Notes: a model not told the origin generated them from the sequence alone. Counted from the first letter of the stretch, positions 11,604 to 24,402 are shown. The stretch: DNA of 64,000 bases from Whalleya microplaca (GCA_022497155.1 MU385772.1:218121-282120); one strand, 5' to 3'. Numbers and translations: made by a program.

Positions 11604-13046
11604 TCAATCCTTCTTCTCATCTCCTGACGGCTTCGACGGCTTCGACTGCACCGTCATCACCGAGGGCAACCAATCCTCCCACCACGCCGTCTTCCGCTCC
11701 CCCTCCCCCTTCTCCGCATCCCCACCCGCGCGCACGCGCAGCTCAACAACCACATGCGTCCCCATGGTGACCCAACCAGGGCGCTCGAAGGCCACGACCT
11801 CGAGCCCGGGGACCTCGGCGCGCGCGGCCTCGACGACGGCCTCGAGGTCGCGGTTCCACCAGCAGCCGAAGCGCTCGAAGTGGCCCCGCGCGCTGCGGTC
11901 CAGCAGCCCGTTGACCAGGTCCCAGTAGCTGCGCCCGTGCTCGAGGAGCACGATCCGCCCGGTCTCGGGCTGCAGGGCGCCCGCCATGGCGCGCAGGAGC
12001 TGCACGGGGTCCCGCACGCTGCAGAGCCCGAAGGTCTGGATGATCGTGTCGTATTTGCCGGAGGAGGAGGGGGGCGGTGGGGGCGGGAGCGAGGTTTGCG
12101 CGTCGGATTGGAGGATCCGGAGTTTTTGGGAGGCGAGGGTGAGGGCTGCGGTGGTGTCTGAGGTTGGGGAGGAGGAGGGGGAGGCGAGGGTGGTGAATTT
12201 GGGTTTCTTGGGGATTTGGTCGGCCATGTAGGGCACGATTTGGCGTAGCCGGGTTAATGCTATGTCCAGCATGGGCGGTGAAATGTCTAGGCCTGTGAAG
12301 CTGAGCATCGCGGCCTCATCAGCATCATCACTACCCTTCCCCTTCCCTGCGGCCTTCTCTTTCTCTTTCCCTTGCGCCGTACCTTTCCCCTCTTCTCCCT
12401 CTTCCCCCTTATCAACCCCCTTACCACCCCACGGCCACCATCCAGCCCCTTTCTCCTCTTCCTCCTCAGGGGGAGCCAAGCCCTCCGTGACGTGTCCCCA
12501 ATCATAGAACTCGAAGTTCCGCCCCGTGCCCACAGCGACCTCGAGCACGTGCCCCCGCGCGCGCGCCGCGACCCGCCGCCTGAGCTTCGTGATGCCGAGC
12601 CGCCACTCGGACTTATCCAGGTGGGCGTCGAACTCGAGCGGGGCCTGCAAGCCCGGCCGCCCCGTCGGCACCGCCGGCTCGTGCCCGGCCTCCCACTGCT
12701 CCGGCGTCTGCGTCCGCCACTGGTAGATCGCGGTCGAGGTGAACGAGCCCAGGCACAGCGCCGCGGCGCCGAGGCCGAAGAGCCCGATCCAGCGCGCTGC
12801 GCCCAGGGGTGCGGGCTTTGCGCCCTCGGCGCTGGGCTTGGGTTTGGTGGCTGACCTGGGTTGGAAGGGGAGGGGTTTGCCTGGTGTGTCGCCCTTTTTT
12901 GGCGCTGGTTTTGGGGCCGGCTTGGGTGTGCGTGCGCCGTTGGTGTAGGCGTACCGGCGCGGGGTGAAGCTCCGTGCGATCCTGGGGCTGCGGATGCGGC
13001 GTGCGCACTGGCGCACTGCTGGCCGGGTGACGCACATGAGATCCAT
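11604..13046 (-). CDS. OMS1: OMS1-like mitochondrial inner-membrane methyltransferase
   Basis: A single exon encodes 480 residues. The N-terminus is Arg-rich with almost no acidic residues for 60 residues, as in a mitochondrial presequence. A Pro/Lys linker follows, then one membrane segment at about 86-105. The class I SAM-dependent methyltransferase domain begins with motif I, HVLEVAVGTGRN, at about 166-177, and continues with FTGLDISPPML (SAM acidic loop), YDTIIQTFGLCSV and a GRIVLLEHGRS strand. A low-complexity Glu/Gly/Lys insert of about 50 residues sits between motif I and the acidic loop. This order matches yeast OMS1, a multicopy suppressor of the respiratory defects of oxa1 mutants. 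The substrate is not evident from sequence. The very GC-rich composition produces long spurious frames on the opposite strand. Confidence 0.85.
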   Translation of the reverse strand: MDLMCVTRPAVRQCARRIRSPRIARSFTPRRYAYTNGARTPKPAPKPAPKKGDTPGKPLPFQPRSATKPKPSAEGAKPAPLGAARWIGLFGLGAAALCLGSFTSTAIYQWRTQTPEQWEAGHEPAVPTGRPGLQAPLEFDAHLDKSEWRLGITKLRRRVAARARGHVLEVAVGTGRNFEFYDWGHVTEGLAPPEEEEEKGAGWWPWGGKGVDKGEEGEEGKGTAQGKEKEKAAGKGKGSDDADEAAMLSFTGLDISPPMLDIALTRLRQIVPYMADQIPKKPKFTTLASPSSSPTSDTTAALTLASQKLRILQSDAQTSLPPPPPPSSSGKYDTIIQTFGLCSVRDPVQLLRAMAGALQPETGRIVLLEHGRSYWDLVNGLLDRSARGHFERFGCWWNRDLEAVVEAARAEVPGLEVVAFERPGWVTMGTHVVVELRVRAGGDAEKGEGERKTAWWEDWLPSVMTVQSKPSKPSGDEKKD

Positions 13047-13661
13047 TGTGATGTCGTCGGCTAGCTGGGTAGCCAGCCGTGTGTGTGTGCAAGATTCCTA
13101 GCTCAAAGTTCCAGTTTCGGGTGGTGGTGGACGGATGTATGTACGGTAGGTTACCGATCCATGCTACGAAGCCCCTCGATGGCCGGAAAATCCAAAGCGC
13201 ACGGCTGCAAAGGCGGTCTGGTTCCGTGCAGCTCGTCAGCCTGTTGGGTGCGCTTCCGGGTCAGTGTCCCTGCATTCAGGTACGGGCGATCGCGATGCCA
13301 ATGGCAGTGATGTTCGTCTGATATGGAGCCGGTGACGCAGTTTCTGTAGATCAGGAGCTTTGGACTTCATGCGCACGGAGCTCTGGGGCTCGATGTTCCG
13401 ATCTGCTGGAGAAACACAGTATATCAAGCCCCCGTCTTGGATGTTTATACTGTACCCGGTAGTGACGGGGCAAAGTGGAGGCAGATCTCCAACTGGACTG
13501 CGGGGGTGCCCGCCCATTAACCGTGCATGAGTCCGAGAGCTTGACGCGCCAGCAAGGCCTTCGGACGCGTTTCACCATCATGGATCACGCTTAGTGATAC
13601 CTTCACAGTTGATTCTCGTGTCTAGATGATCATATAATCGGATTGGACTCTGACCAGTGTC
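13047..13661. promoter_or_regulatory. Divergent promoter interval
   Basis: This 615-nt gap separates the start codons of the OMS1-like gene (-) and the IMPACT-family gene (+), so it should hold both promoters. No clear TATA box or recognisable operator is visible. Frames in this interval are short and overlap on both strands. Confidence 0.45.
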
Positions 13662-15457
13662 ATGGCGTCACAACAAGACCTCCAGGAGCTCATCCGGCTC
13701 ATGACAGCTGGGATGAAAGTTCCCATCAAAGATGCCCTTCCTCGAATTAAAGCTTTGCAGGCAAAGAATCTCCGGAGGTATGTCTCGGGTGATACATTAT
13801 TCTCGGCATAATTTGTTTACTGTCCAGTAATGGCTGATTGCAATTGCTGTCATCGTCCAGCATCCAACAGATAGCCGAGGGCCCCCTTTCTGATGTCGAA
13901 TCCGCGATCAAAGACTCCAAAGCTGCTCGATCTCTCCACAATGCATGCAAGGCGCGATTGAAGAACCCGGCCGCTGCCGCAGTAGCCAAGCGACCAGGCT
14001 CGGATCTTGACAATTCCTCGAAACGACCGAAGCTATCCGAGGACACAGGGTTCCTCAGTGGCCCTGAGCCTGTCTCACCACAAGAGTACGAGGCGTCACT
14101 TACCTTGCCAGTCGAAACGGATGAGGATGCTATATCTAATACTGTGCTCTTAACGAATCGTGCACCACTTGTTCTTGCCTTCGCCGTTGAACTCTTGCGA
14201 TATACGATGCCCGAACAGCCCCCCTCGAGCCGCTTAAGCTTGGCGCAAGCCGTAGTCAGTGCCAACTCGAGAAGCAAAGCTGTCGCCATAGGCATGGAGA
14301 AGGGTCTTAGCGCTGATGAGGAAGGTTGGGGTCAGGGACAGCCGAAGGTCAGAGTAATGGGACGAGAGGTGACAGTACTGAAAAGAGGCGGGTATGAATG
14401 GAAAGGGGATGAAGAAGTAGGAGATCAGAAAAATGGTAAAGAAGACGGAGGTGCCACGGCTAGTGTTGCGTCAAGTGCTACGATCACCGACTCGGGTCAG
14501 GGCATACCATCCCAGAACGCAAGTCACCAATTGATATCATGGTCAGCTAGTCGACCGGTAACTCTAAAGGCGTCGACCTTCATAGTGCGGTCAACGAGTA
14601 TTACAGAGACTTCTAAGCGCCAGTCACTTATGCAATCGTTGTTTACAGACATACCCTCGCTCCATTCGGCATCTCATAATGCGTGGGCATATCGTGTGCG
14701 AGTACCAACACATTTGTTTAACGCAACTGTGGTTAAAGAGGAGTCTTTCGATGATGGGGAGGGTGGATGTGGTGAATTTTTACTTAAAAATATGAGAGAA
14801 ACGAACGCCGAGAATACCCTCGTGGTCATGACACGATGGTATGGCGGCGTCATGCTCGGCCCCGACCGTTGGAGAATCATACGAAACTGCCTCAAAGACG
14901 CCCTGGCCGAGTCAGGAAGGATCACTGGGGAGCAGGCTACGCTGGGCGGTGAGGCTGTCTGGGGCTTGGACCTCGAAGCTATGAGAGATAAATCCGGATC
15001 CACGGGTTCGGCATCTAGTCGATCATACGAAGCGGGCGTGGTGGGCATGCCCATCCACAGGCCCGAAGCGGCGAAGGCCTATCTCCTCAAAAGCTTCGCT
15101 ACGAGGGTTGAAGCAGTGCCCGAGGATGCAACTGTTCAAAGCAGCGGAGGCCAGGAAGAAGTACCACCAACGACTCCCCGAAAGGGGAGCGCGTCCAAGA
15201 CTAAATCGACGCCGAAGAAGAAGACGGCGAAGGGGCTAGAGCTCGAGAGAGAAGAGAATGTTGCTAGGCTCCTGGGCGCTATCAGGCTTGTGTGTGACAG
15301 CTGGGCGGATCACCTCTCCCCTGCCGAGCTCGATCGGAGAGCGTGGAATTGGTATGTGGCAGTGCGACCCGAGGTAGAGAGTGGTCCTTCGGGCTGGGGA
15401 GCAAAGGGGCACTTGAACTTGGCTGATATTCTGGGCTTACGGCGGAAGGAAGGATGA
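13662..15457 (+). CDS. IMPACT/UPF0029-family protein
   Basis: Two exons (13662-13777 and 13861-15457) give about 570 residues. The intron runs from GTATGT to CATCGTCCAG and joins codon AG|C. The N-terminal 70 residues are helical (LQELIRLMTAGMKVPIKDAL onward). The UPF0029/IMPACT N-terminal domain lies at about 270-390 and shows the family's core: KASTFIVRSTSI, the run HNAWAYRVR, GCGEFLL, then NTLVVMTRWYGGVMLGPDRW. A Lys-rich linker (KSTPKKKTAKG) and a helical C-terminal region follow. YIH1/IMPACT proteins bind GCN1 and restrain the GCN2 kinase through an RWD domain, which I do not see here, so a role in amino-acid control cannot be assumed. Confidence 0.8.
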
Positions 15458-16531
15458 TGAGTTATGATACCCAATATTGCATGTTGTCTGGCAGAATCTA
15501 GGTAGGGAATTCAAAGGATATGCCTAAGGTAGCCATTCGAAGACATGACAATGCATATGCAGAATTGCAAAAGGTTATTTGCTAGACACTCGGGATGTCT
15601 TGACTGACTGATAGTAACTATAGGCAGAATTCGAAAGGCAAAACTCGAACTATCACCTCATAACAAGGTTGACATCTCACAAGAATGCCTTGGAATTGTG
15701 CGGTGCTCCATCTCATTTGCGGATATTTGTTAAGTAGTGCTGACTGGCTGTAGGACATGATCCCAAAGGGACCTCTTTTAAGCGACAATGGGGCTTGCCC
15801 GTTCAGGTATGCCGAAGGGTTACTACATGTAGCAGGTGATACTTACTAAATAACCATAAACTTGTCATGAGCTCAGGTTGTGACTGGTCGAATTGGGAGG
15901 CGGTTGCCAATGGTGATATAGCTGAATGGCAGCCGCATCTAAAAGACGGCTAGGGAAGGCCCAGAGGGGTAGGCGAACACTGTCAGGATCGACTTCCAAG
16001 TTTAAAACCTGCCCCTACCCTTACTTAAGTTCTACCCCGACACATTCTTTGACATACAGACATATACCAACATATTTGCCTTTACACCCGTTCAAACTAT
16101 AATTCGAACCAGCATTGGCACTACCTAGTGAGGCTGTGGCCATCTAAGAATGCCTAGAATCCATACATCAGCATTCGTTTGGGCAGAGTCCAGACGTTGT
16201 TATCAACAGGTTATCGTCATCGGTCTGTGAGCTGAAGAGAAACACTCTGCCTAGGTTAGGCAGTGGATATATAGTCATTTGATACAGCAGAAACTCATAT
16301 GGACAGGCAGTCCCAGCAAGACAACCCAACCCAGCCTATCCTAATATAATCGTACAAAGTGGTATCTCAAATCATCCATAGAGGATTCATACATGAACAG
16401 TAGGTTCTACCCCTTTAATCCAGAAAATCATACAGCTGCATACTTACACGTCTGCAGTAGGAAGGGGTTACGGGAGCATATACTCGAGTATCACCGGGTT
16501 TCGATGAAGTCGTTGCCTTGATCAAATAGGG
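15458..16531. other. Intergenic region, no supported gene
   Basis: Convergent gap of about 1.07 kb between the IMPACT-family gene and the ankyrin gene. Nothing beyond short random frames was seen, and no repeat was recognised. Confidence 0.45.
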
Positions 16532-19424
16532 CTAGCGTGACCAACGGGGCTCTGATATCAAGGCTAAAGGCTTACTGATATTGCTTCTAGTCGAGCTTTT
16601 GGTTGTTGTGCTTAGGTCGCTATCTCGGCGTCTCGGTACTTTGTTCAGCATACGCTTGATCGCGATGCCGGCTAGCCCGGCGTTGCTCGCGGCGGTGAAT
16701 GCATTCCTGCCGTCCGCATCCGCAATGTACGGGTCCGCGTCGTGACATAAGAGTTCCTGGACGATGGCAATATTGCGCGACTGCGCCGCCATGTCAATGG
16801 CTGTCACTAGGGGCGTGCAATTCCCAGGCCCCTGTATGTTGGGGTTCGCGCCCCCGGTAGTCAGTAAGAAGCGTACCCTACAGCATCTACGATCAGTAAC
16901 TGCTCTTTTCAAAAAGTCTGGCAAACCATTGGGGGTCTTCAGAGCTGCCCCAGGAGGTATCAATCCCGAGATATGCTCGAATGAGAAACGTTGCTTGAAA
17001 TGTTGCTTGTGTGTCTGAGCATAAGAGGGAAGAAAATAACACCGCATGAAGCTTACATTTTCTCGTTGCCCTTCTCGCAGGCCATATATAACGCCGTCTT
17101 GCCGAAATTATCCCTCCGATCTATTAAATCCGAGCCTGCTTTCAGTAGGAGCTCTGCTACGCCGACGCCGCCCGAGCTTGCCTGGCAACGGTGCAGCGGC
17201 GTTCCTATGTACACTCTGGAGTTAGTCAATCTTCCTCTCAGGCTTTCCCAGTGATTTCAACCGAAGTTGGCTCAGAAGGCAAGCTGAATTAAGGAAAAGA
17301 AATACATACTCAATTGCCGGTCTTCCACGTTAGCGTCCGCACCGTGCCCATGTAATAGGAAAGATACGATCTTCCGATTTCGCATCGACGCCGCCGTGTG
17401 GAGGGGTGTCGAAAAGGACTCGTCCCGCTGCTCCACGTGCCTTACGTGTGAGACCATATGGCTTAGGACGGCGAGCTCCTCTGCCTGATTTCACATCTAG
17501 GAGTTAGCAACTACTTTATTTGGTAGTATTTGGAAGTCATGGGAAGTATGATTGAGAGGTAACGAAGATCACACTCTCTAGGATTCACAGGATGGCGTAT
17601 ACTTCTACTGGGACTGATCGGGCGGCGAAACGAGAGCTTGCTGATACTGACCTGGATAGCGCGGTGCATTGGCGTGATCCCCGAACCTAAGTCACAGATG
17701 TCGAAGTGGAAGTTTGGATTATCGACGTCCAAGCCTTGCCCTTTGCACCATTGGTATGCGTCTGTGAGATTCGTGCTCACGGTGCCTGTGTCTATGCCCA
17801 GGCCAATGGCTGTCACTACTTCTGTTATGTCGCAAATATTGTCGGCAGCGTTGGTGTGGGTTGGCGAGTATGCTGGCGAAGATATTACCGTGAGTTCGCC
17901 CGTGGCAGACGACTGACTTTGGGTATCTAGAGATGGTCTTAATTCTCGTCGCATCCACTCTCGAAGGCCTTGTGCCTCGTCGTACGCCTCGTCGAGCTGC
18001 AATATTTTGATGAGGAGCTCGGCAGACTCCTCGACGAGGGCGTAGGGCGTGGGATTCACTGCATTTCCGAAGTCAGCATTCTTATCTATTCTCAACAGCT
18101 TGAAGAAAAGTTGAGAGGTGGAAAACATGAAGAATGGACAACTGGATATATCCTAATGCGGATATGAAAAGAAATCGGAAGGGCTAGGTAAGTCACTGGG
18201 TACTACTTACTACGCTTACGGCCCTCAAAGGCACGTTTAAGGAACTTGCGTGCCTGGCGTATATTGCCTAACTTAGCACACAGATTGCCGAGTTTGTGAT
18301 AAAGCCTTGCTCGTCGGTCGTGGTCGATCTGGTCCGCCTCTCGCCTACATTCCTCCTGCAGCAAGATCTGCAGCACCTCCTTGGCCTCGAGGTCACGCTC
18401 GGCGCTATCGCATTCTAGTAGGATGTCGGCGAGTTTCTCTCGAGAGTCGGTGAGCCGTCTATATTTGTCGGGCACGAGTTCGGCATCTTCAGCTATGCTC
18501 AACTGCTCTATAAGTTCGATGGCATGTTTTTGGAATGGCGACGCCCGGGGGAATATACCGCATGACACCAATTGTCTAACGATATTCTGGTTTTCCTCGA
18601 TTTGGTACTCGAGAACATCGTGACTCTGTACGTCTAGCAAGCCGGGTTCAGGATCGAATATATCCTCTTCGTAAAGCCGAAGGGTGTCGCCGCTTACGGA
18701 GGCATCCGGTGGGATCGAGCTCCCGTCGAACGATGCGCCATCGAAGTCCTTTAGCGACACCATTGTTGCTACATTATCCGCTGACTGACGCCAGTCTCGA
18801 ATCTCCTTGTGGAATGGGCTTTCCTCGGTATCCTCGTCCAATTCGCTCTTATGGCTAGGTACATGAGAGAGGGAATTGTCCTTGTTCACTGCACGATCCG
18901 AGAATAGTTTCGCTGATCGCATTTCATCGGTCAGTTTTCTGATCTCCGATTGGATCTGATCTTGTGTTCTCTGTGTACCCCAGAGCGTGCCAAGTGAGAG
19001 CGTTGTTAGGCTCAGTTGTAAGATGGTTGTATATGAAGCAATGCGTTGCACGATCTGCTGGATCCGCGGCTCCTTCAAGCATTGCATTAGGCTCAATCGT
19101 ACCTTCTCAGTCACCCCCCTATTATTACCTCCGAGCCGTGGTAGCTCGCTCTTCAGCGTCTTCAACAAGCCATGACAGGATTGTACTATTTGGTGGATGT
19201 GACTATGGTGCTTGCGTTCAAATGGTTCCTGCCGCGGACGCTTCTCAAACATTTCCTTGATCGCGATCAGAGCCGACTGTAAGTGGTGCACATTGTCGTA
19301 CGTCTCCTGGATCGAGTCGCCTATTGACCTAGTCTGCACAACAAAGCGACCTAGACTCTGGGCTAGACTGCCCGGCGAATTGAGCGATTTGTATCACGCC
19401 GGCGGCGATGGATAATGGGTCCAT
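16532..19424 (-). CDS. PigL_N / ankyrin-repeat protein with N-terminal frameshift (possible pseudogene)
   Basis: The N-terminus at 19424 encodes MDPLSIAAGVIQIAQFA, the hallmark start of the fungal PigL_N domain, but the continuing sequence (GSLAQSLGRFVVQTRSIGD) is one frame off. One extra base lies in or near GCCGGGCAG at 19371-19375. Downstream, exons at about 19370-18220, 18074-17652, 17484-17310, 17213-17057 and 16877-16532 join in frame at the last three junctions. The first junction is ambiguous, with two GT donors 9 nt apart near 18210-18220. The helical central region resembles TPR/coiled-coil linkers (KLGNLCAKLGNIRQARKFLKRAF). Ankyrin repeats follow, marked by TPLHTAAS, GTPLHRC, GKTALYMACEKGNEKMV and CTPLVTAIDMA. 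The architecture resembles fungal NLR-like proteins without a NACHT domain. Function is unknown. It may be a pseudogene or an assembly indel. Confidence 0.65.
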
Positions 19425-20823
19425 TTTGGATGTTTATTGACGACTTCATGAGGCCTGTCGGCCGATGACATTCTCACAAACAGGCACGAAACTATTAGAA
19501 GTCAAATGTGAACACCCCATTCAGGTTATCAGAAAAGGAAAAAAGCTTCAACTATGGATTTCAAGGATCTTCTAGACCTTGTGGCCTTGCTAAACATGAC
19601 AGCACGCGAGCCGCAGAACTTTGGCCTTGGGTTTTGGGGGGTGGGGAAGCAAGGTTTCTGAACTTGACGTTCCTAGACATGAGATAGACGGTTTTCTCAA
19701 GCATAGCCTACTAAATTGTAGGTGGGCATAATAGGGAAGACCAGAAGGAATGATCATCTGCTCTTGAACTGCAGGCTACAGGTATCCCGAGGTCTTCCAC
19801 GAGCTCTACCACGATCACCCCAGGATTGTGCTACATGCTGCAAGTATGTTGGGATGAGTTGCCACTTCAGCTACAAATTACATCACCGCCTACTAAGCTT
19901 GTCCTACTGCACCAGGCTTGACGACAGCCTCAGAGGTTTCTGTTCTAACAAGGTCACTAAATAAGCACAGGGTCTATGGGCATGGATGTACCGCTCACAA
20001 CTTGCAAACTCATGCACAAGAGACCAGTCAGCGTCATGTAGCACAGAGCTTGAAGTGCTTATTCTGCTTCAGCACTGGACTTGCCTCAGCCACCATGATG
20101 ACAGACCCACGCGTCCAATAAGCCATGATTTCTACATCCAGGCAGCTTCCAGGCAAGCCGCCGGGGTTTTTAGGCTTACAGTTCATAGAATCTCTCGTAC
20201 TGTAAGCAATGATACGGAGGCGTAGAGACTAGCAAGGATAAGGGATCTCGACTCAAGTATGTAGAGTGTGACTTATACTCAACTCTCACCTTCATTTGAC
20301 GCCACATGATTGCTCTTGATGCCGCATTTAGATTCTTCAATGTACCGACCTGTGGCCACGCGCTCATCCCTTACCGCCTGAGTCAGCAAGTAATTTCACC
20401 TTCCAGAAAGAGGTTGATGCAACTACTGACTGGCTGTACTTAATACACAATGACTTAAAGAGTGCCTCTCAAAGTGCAGTTCGCGGCTGCAGTAGAGGTT
20501 TCATCCTTCGAAGCCTCTGTGAGGCACAGCGCTTGAAGTCTTGCTTTACGCAAGCCACCAGCAGCGGAATATCAGGTGAATTGCCCGACCTACGTAGGTA
20601 CGGCATTGCAGCAATGAAATATGATGTCCTGACCGACGTGGGTTACATCAAGCACGTAAGGCTTTTGGCCTTAGAATGGTGTCCGCGACCGAGGTCGCTT
20701 TGATATCATGATCAGTCTGTTTCTTAATCTGTCTTCCTCTGCCCGTGCTTGAGTCGAGGATTTATGAAACCTACTAGTCATTACTGTCATCAGTTTTTAC
20801 AGTAGCCACTAGCATCCTGTACC
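19425..20823. other. Intergenic region upstream of the MFS gene
   Basis: This 1.4-kb gap separates two divergently transcribed genes. It contains only small frames with no domain similarity and no repeat that I can recognise. A stretch at about 20481-20560 has local self-complementary words (GAGGTTTCATCC and GAAGCCTCTGTGAGG), but no long hairpin. Confidence 0.4.
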
Positions 20824-23800
20824 ATGGTAGATCATCGTGAGTCTTCATTCAGCCCTATGCCCACTGCAAGGCCGGCTCCGCGTGGGTCCCGCAATGACAT
20901 CGAATTAGTCGAGAGGGTGGGCAGTGTATTCTCCGGCTACAATCCCCACAATGATGACCAAGTACACCGAAGACGGAATAACAACCAAGCCGTCATTGAA
21001 AACCCGCTAGGTACTACCACTATATACACACACGATACCATGAACGTGAACCCCATACTGACGTGACCCAGCTCATTCAACTGACGAGCAACTCTATGAT
21101 GATGTGAAGCTGTTTCAGCAGAGATATCTGCCAAATGTCGACGCAAGGAAACTCCTCGACGCGGCCCGGGTAGCCCAGAATGCCCGTTCATACGATGCAG
21201 TCGCGCGGTCGACTAACCCAGACGCTGGGGTCGGCTTGCCAGTCCAACTGACTAAGGACGAGAAGGCCGCACTGAAGGCAGAGAAAGATGTCTTGTTTTC
21301 GGAGCGGAACAGTGAGTTACATCTGGCCCTCATTAATCCCCCATTGTGTCTTGATACAAGAGCAAAAATTCCGCTGTGGTGTATATCTAGGAGCGAAGAA
21401 CTCCCGGAGCGTACCTAAGGCCGTCGATATCTCGGTAGATTGTCTAGAAAGTGAAAAGACTAACGCTGGATACTGTAGTGTTTATCGTCATTCTCACAGT
21501 GTCACTCGCAGCTTTCTTGCAGGGGTTCGTACAGTCGTCCATCAACGGCGCCTCCTTGTATGCGGCGGAGTTTGGGCTCAAGGACGTGACGGGGGCGACC
21601 TCGACCTCAACTCAGACACCATCATTGGATGACTGGAAGCTCGGCGCAGCTAATGCCTCGCCATACATCTTCGCGTCCGTAGTCGGTTGCAATTTATCCT
21701 TGCCTATCAACGATCGAATTGGCCGTCGCGGTGCCATGGCCGTGGCTGCCTGCCTCATCTTCGCTAGCTCGCTGGGCGCCGTGTGGTGTACGGAATGGTA
21801 CCAACTGTTTGGAATCCGGGTGTTGAATGGCGTCGGTAAGTTTCGCAGTGTTCATTAGTTGCTTCTAGCTCCGTATTTGCAGGATTGACAGTTCATAAAT
21901 AGGGATGGGAGTCAAGGCCGTAAGCACGCCCATTTTAGCATCTGAGGCGGCAGTGGGCTTCTGGAGAGGTAGTTCTATTCTCGCGTGGCAACTATGGTGA
22001 GTTCCAAGACGGCCTTGTATGACTGGACCATCTGCAGGGCTAATTGAGGTATAGGGTAGCGTTCGGAATCATGATAGGTGCGAGACTAAAGAACGAGCCC
22101 CACAACTAAATAAAGGGGGGCCTTAGTATATACACAAGCTAACCCTCCGTGGCAGGTTTCGCGTTCAATCTCATCTTCTACACAGCAGAAAGTGAAAGGT
22201 TAAGTTTGCAGCTGATATTGGGAGCACCATTGGTACCCTGCATCTTCTTGCTGATAGGACTTTGGTTCTGTCCTGAAAGTCCTCGCTACTAAATGAGGAA
22301 AGGGAGTTCCAGATTCGACCCATCGAAAGCGTACACCATTTTGCTGAGACTCCGCCAGACGGAGGTGAGTACTGCTTAGCTGAAGCCTAAACATTCAAGC
22401 GAGTGAATCGAGGCTGATTTATATAGCTCCAAGCTCTTCGAGACATTTATCTTGTCCACAAGTCTGTCGAGCTCGAAAAGTACTCGGACGACTTCGATGT
22501 CGAGAACCAAGGCGACCATGTGCCTCGGGGACTATGTGCTCACTTTAAATCTCATGCATCCCGATACAGACAGCTATTTACTCAGAGACGGCTGAGGAAC
22601 GCTCTGATCAGTAGCTCAATCGTCTCATTAGCACAGCAGCTATGTGGCAGTAAGCCCTCCTAGAGCATACCAGAAGACAAATACGACCCGACATTACTGA
22701 CACCATCACAGTCAACATGTTGGCCTTTTATTCAGGTGAGAAGAGCGAAAGCCAATTCAAGGCCTTGCTGACGAACGTGTCGTGGCTTAGGATCTCTATT
22801 CAACGGAATCTTAGGCGGTCCAGGCCCCCTTATGCCAATGGTCTATAGTCTAGTATACGGTACCTACCATGAAGTTAATTACCTCTGATGGACACTCGCT
22901 GACACACTGGCCGTAAAAGGGGCGATAAACTTCGTATTCGGCCTCCCGGCTATCAGGACTATTGACACTCTCGGTCGCCGCAAATGGCTTGTCTTGACAC
23001 TACCTCTGATGTGCCTCATGTTGATGGCTGGGGCTTTATCGAGTATGATTAGCGATGAACGGACCAGATCTGGCATCATTGCTCTCTTCATATTTCGTAA
23101 GCTACTCATCTCGAACAAGACTTCCTTTCTAACAAGACGCCTAGTTTTCGCAGCAGTTTACTCGCCAGGGATGGGTACGTTCATCCTACTATTGGAATAG
23201 TAAGCTAGGGACTGACTGGTACTTGTCTAGGTCCTATACCGTTCACTTTGGCTTCTGAAAGGTAAGTTGATCATATCCGGAAGTGACATTAATTGCATGC
23301 TAACAAACCTAGTTTTCCACTTTCTCATCGTGAAGCTGTGAGTAACCCGCTGAAACCTCATCATGCCTCGTAGACTAATTTCCGCTCAAGGGTTGTGCCT
23401 TCGCCATATCAATCAACCTCCTCTTCGCCGGTCTGCTCTCGATATTCTTCCCTAGGTACGTACGCCCTGCACTCGCTCCAACCTGAGGCTCTCCTCAACT
23501 CCACCCCAACCCCAAGCCCCACCTCCTTATCCTCACCCAAAGAGCACACGCAGGTCCTCAGCTCACCACCTCTAGCATCTACGCGCGCCTCAAAGACGGC
23601 GGCTCCCTAGGCCTCTTCTCAGGCCTCAACTTCGTCGCCTTCATCCTGGTCTTCCTGCTCGTGGAGGAGACCAAGAAGCGCTCGCTAGAGGACCTGGACC
23701 TGGTCTTCGCGGTCGAGAAGCGCCGCTTCATCCGCCACCAGGTCGCCGTGTACCTGCCGTGGCTCGCGCGGCGCTACCTGCTGGGGCGGCGCGGCGAGGA

Positions 23801-24014
23801 GAAGCCGTCCTTGTACATCGACTTGATCTGGAAGAACGCGCCGCAGGCGCAGGGGTTCGGCGGAGGGGGAGGGGGAGGGGGAGGGATGGGGTATGCGGAT
23901 GAGAGGGGGTTTGGTCGGGTCTCGACGTTCCACTCGGAGTCGCCGTTCGGGATTGTGGGGTCGGAGCCCGTGAACCGGATCTCGGAGGATTCGAATGATT
24001 CTACGCATAAATGA
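20824..24014 (+). pseudogene. MFS sugar-porter-family transporter, multi-exon, with in-frame stop
   Basis: About a dozen or more short exons read as a sugar porter. They carry a cytoplasmic N-terminus (HSTDEQLYDDVKLFQQRYLP), TM1 with AAFLQGFVQSSINGASLY, the loop signature DRIGRRGAM, GMGVKAVSTPILASE, WRGSSILAWQLW, PESPRY, the second-half motif DTLGRRKW, VYSPGMGPIPFTLASESFP, and the end of TM12 with FLLVEETKKRSLEDLDLVFAV. The tail holds a run of nine glycines. Reading through PESPRY, codon TAA at 22290-22292 replaces the residue normally found before Met-Arg-Lys-Gly, and I see no intron that could remove it. Around 21310-21478 the first TM exon needs a long intron and lacks about ten residues usually present. 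All other splice joins are clean, so inactivation would be recent. A sequencing error remains possible. Confidence 0.65.
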
Positions 24015-24402
24015 GGATGGGACGGCCGGCGGGCTTCTGTGCTTTCTTTTGGGCTGGGCGTTTGTGAAGATACCATTTTCACAGTACGCATTGTATAATA
24101 CCTACATGGATTGTACAATATCAAGCGGACGATGATGCCGTATACAAGGAACGAGTTTGATAGGAATTCATTCCTTCATAATCGATACACCACGTTTATG
24201 CACCATTATCATAGAACTAAGTCATTGTATATATGAATGAATTGCCAAAAGTAAGCTCCCCTGAATAGGTACTCCTAACGATGCTATGCATAATCAATGC
24301 TCCCTCCAAAGATGGGACTCCATACAATATTCATCTATATATGCGAATCCGTCGAGCGCCGAAACCGCCCGCTAGCTATATAGGACTCTACTCCCAAGAG
24401 AT
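24015..24402. other. Convergent 3' interval
   Basis: About 390 nt lie between the stop codons of the MFS gene (+) and DNA2 (-). The sequence is AT-rich and has no gene. It presumably holds both 3' UTRs. Confidence 0.5.

Noticed and set aside
11754..12161. Long plus-strand frames antisense to the OMS1-like gene
   Set aside because: Shadow frames created by GC-rich third positions of a well-supported methyltransferase on the other strand.
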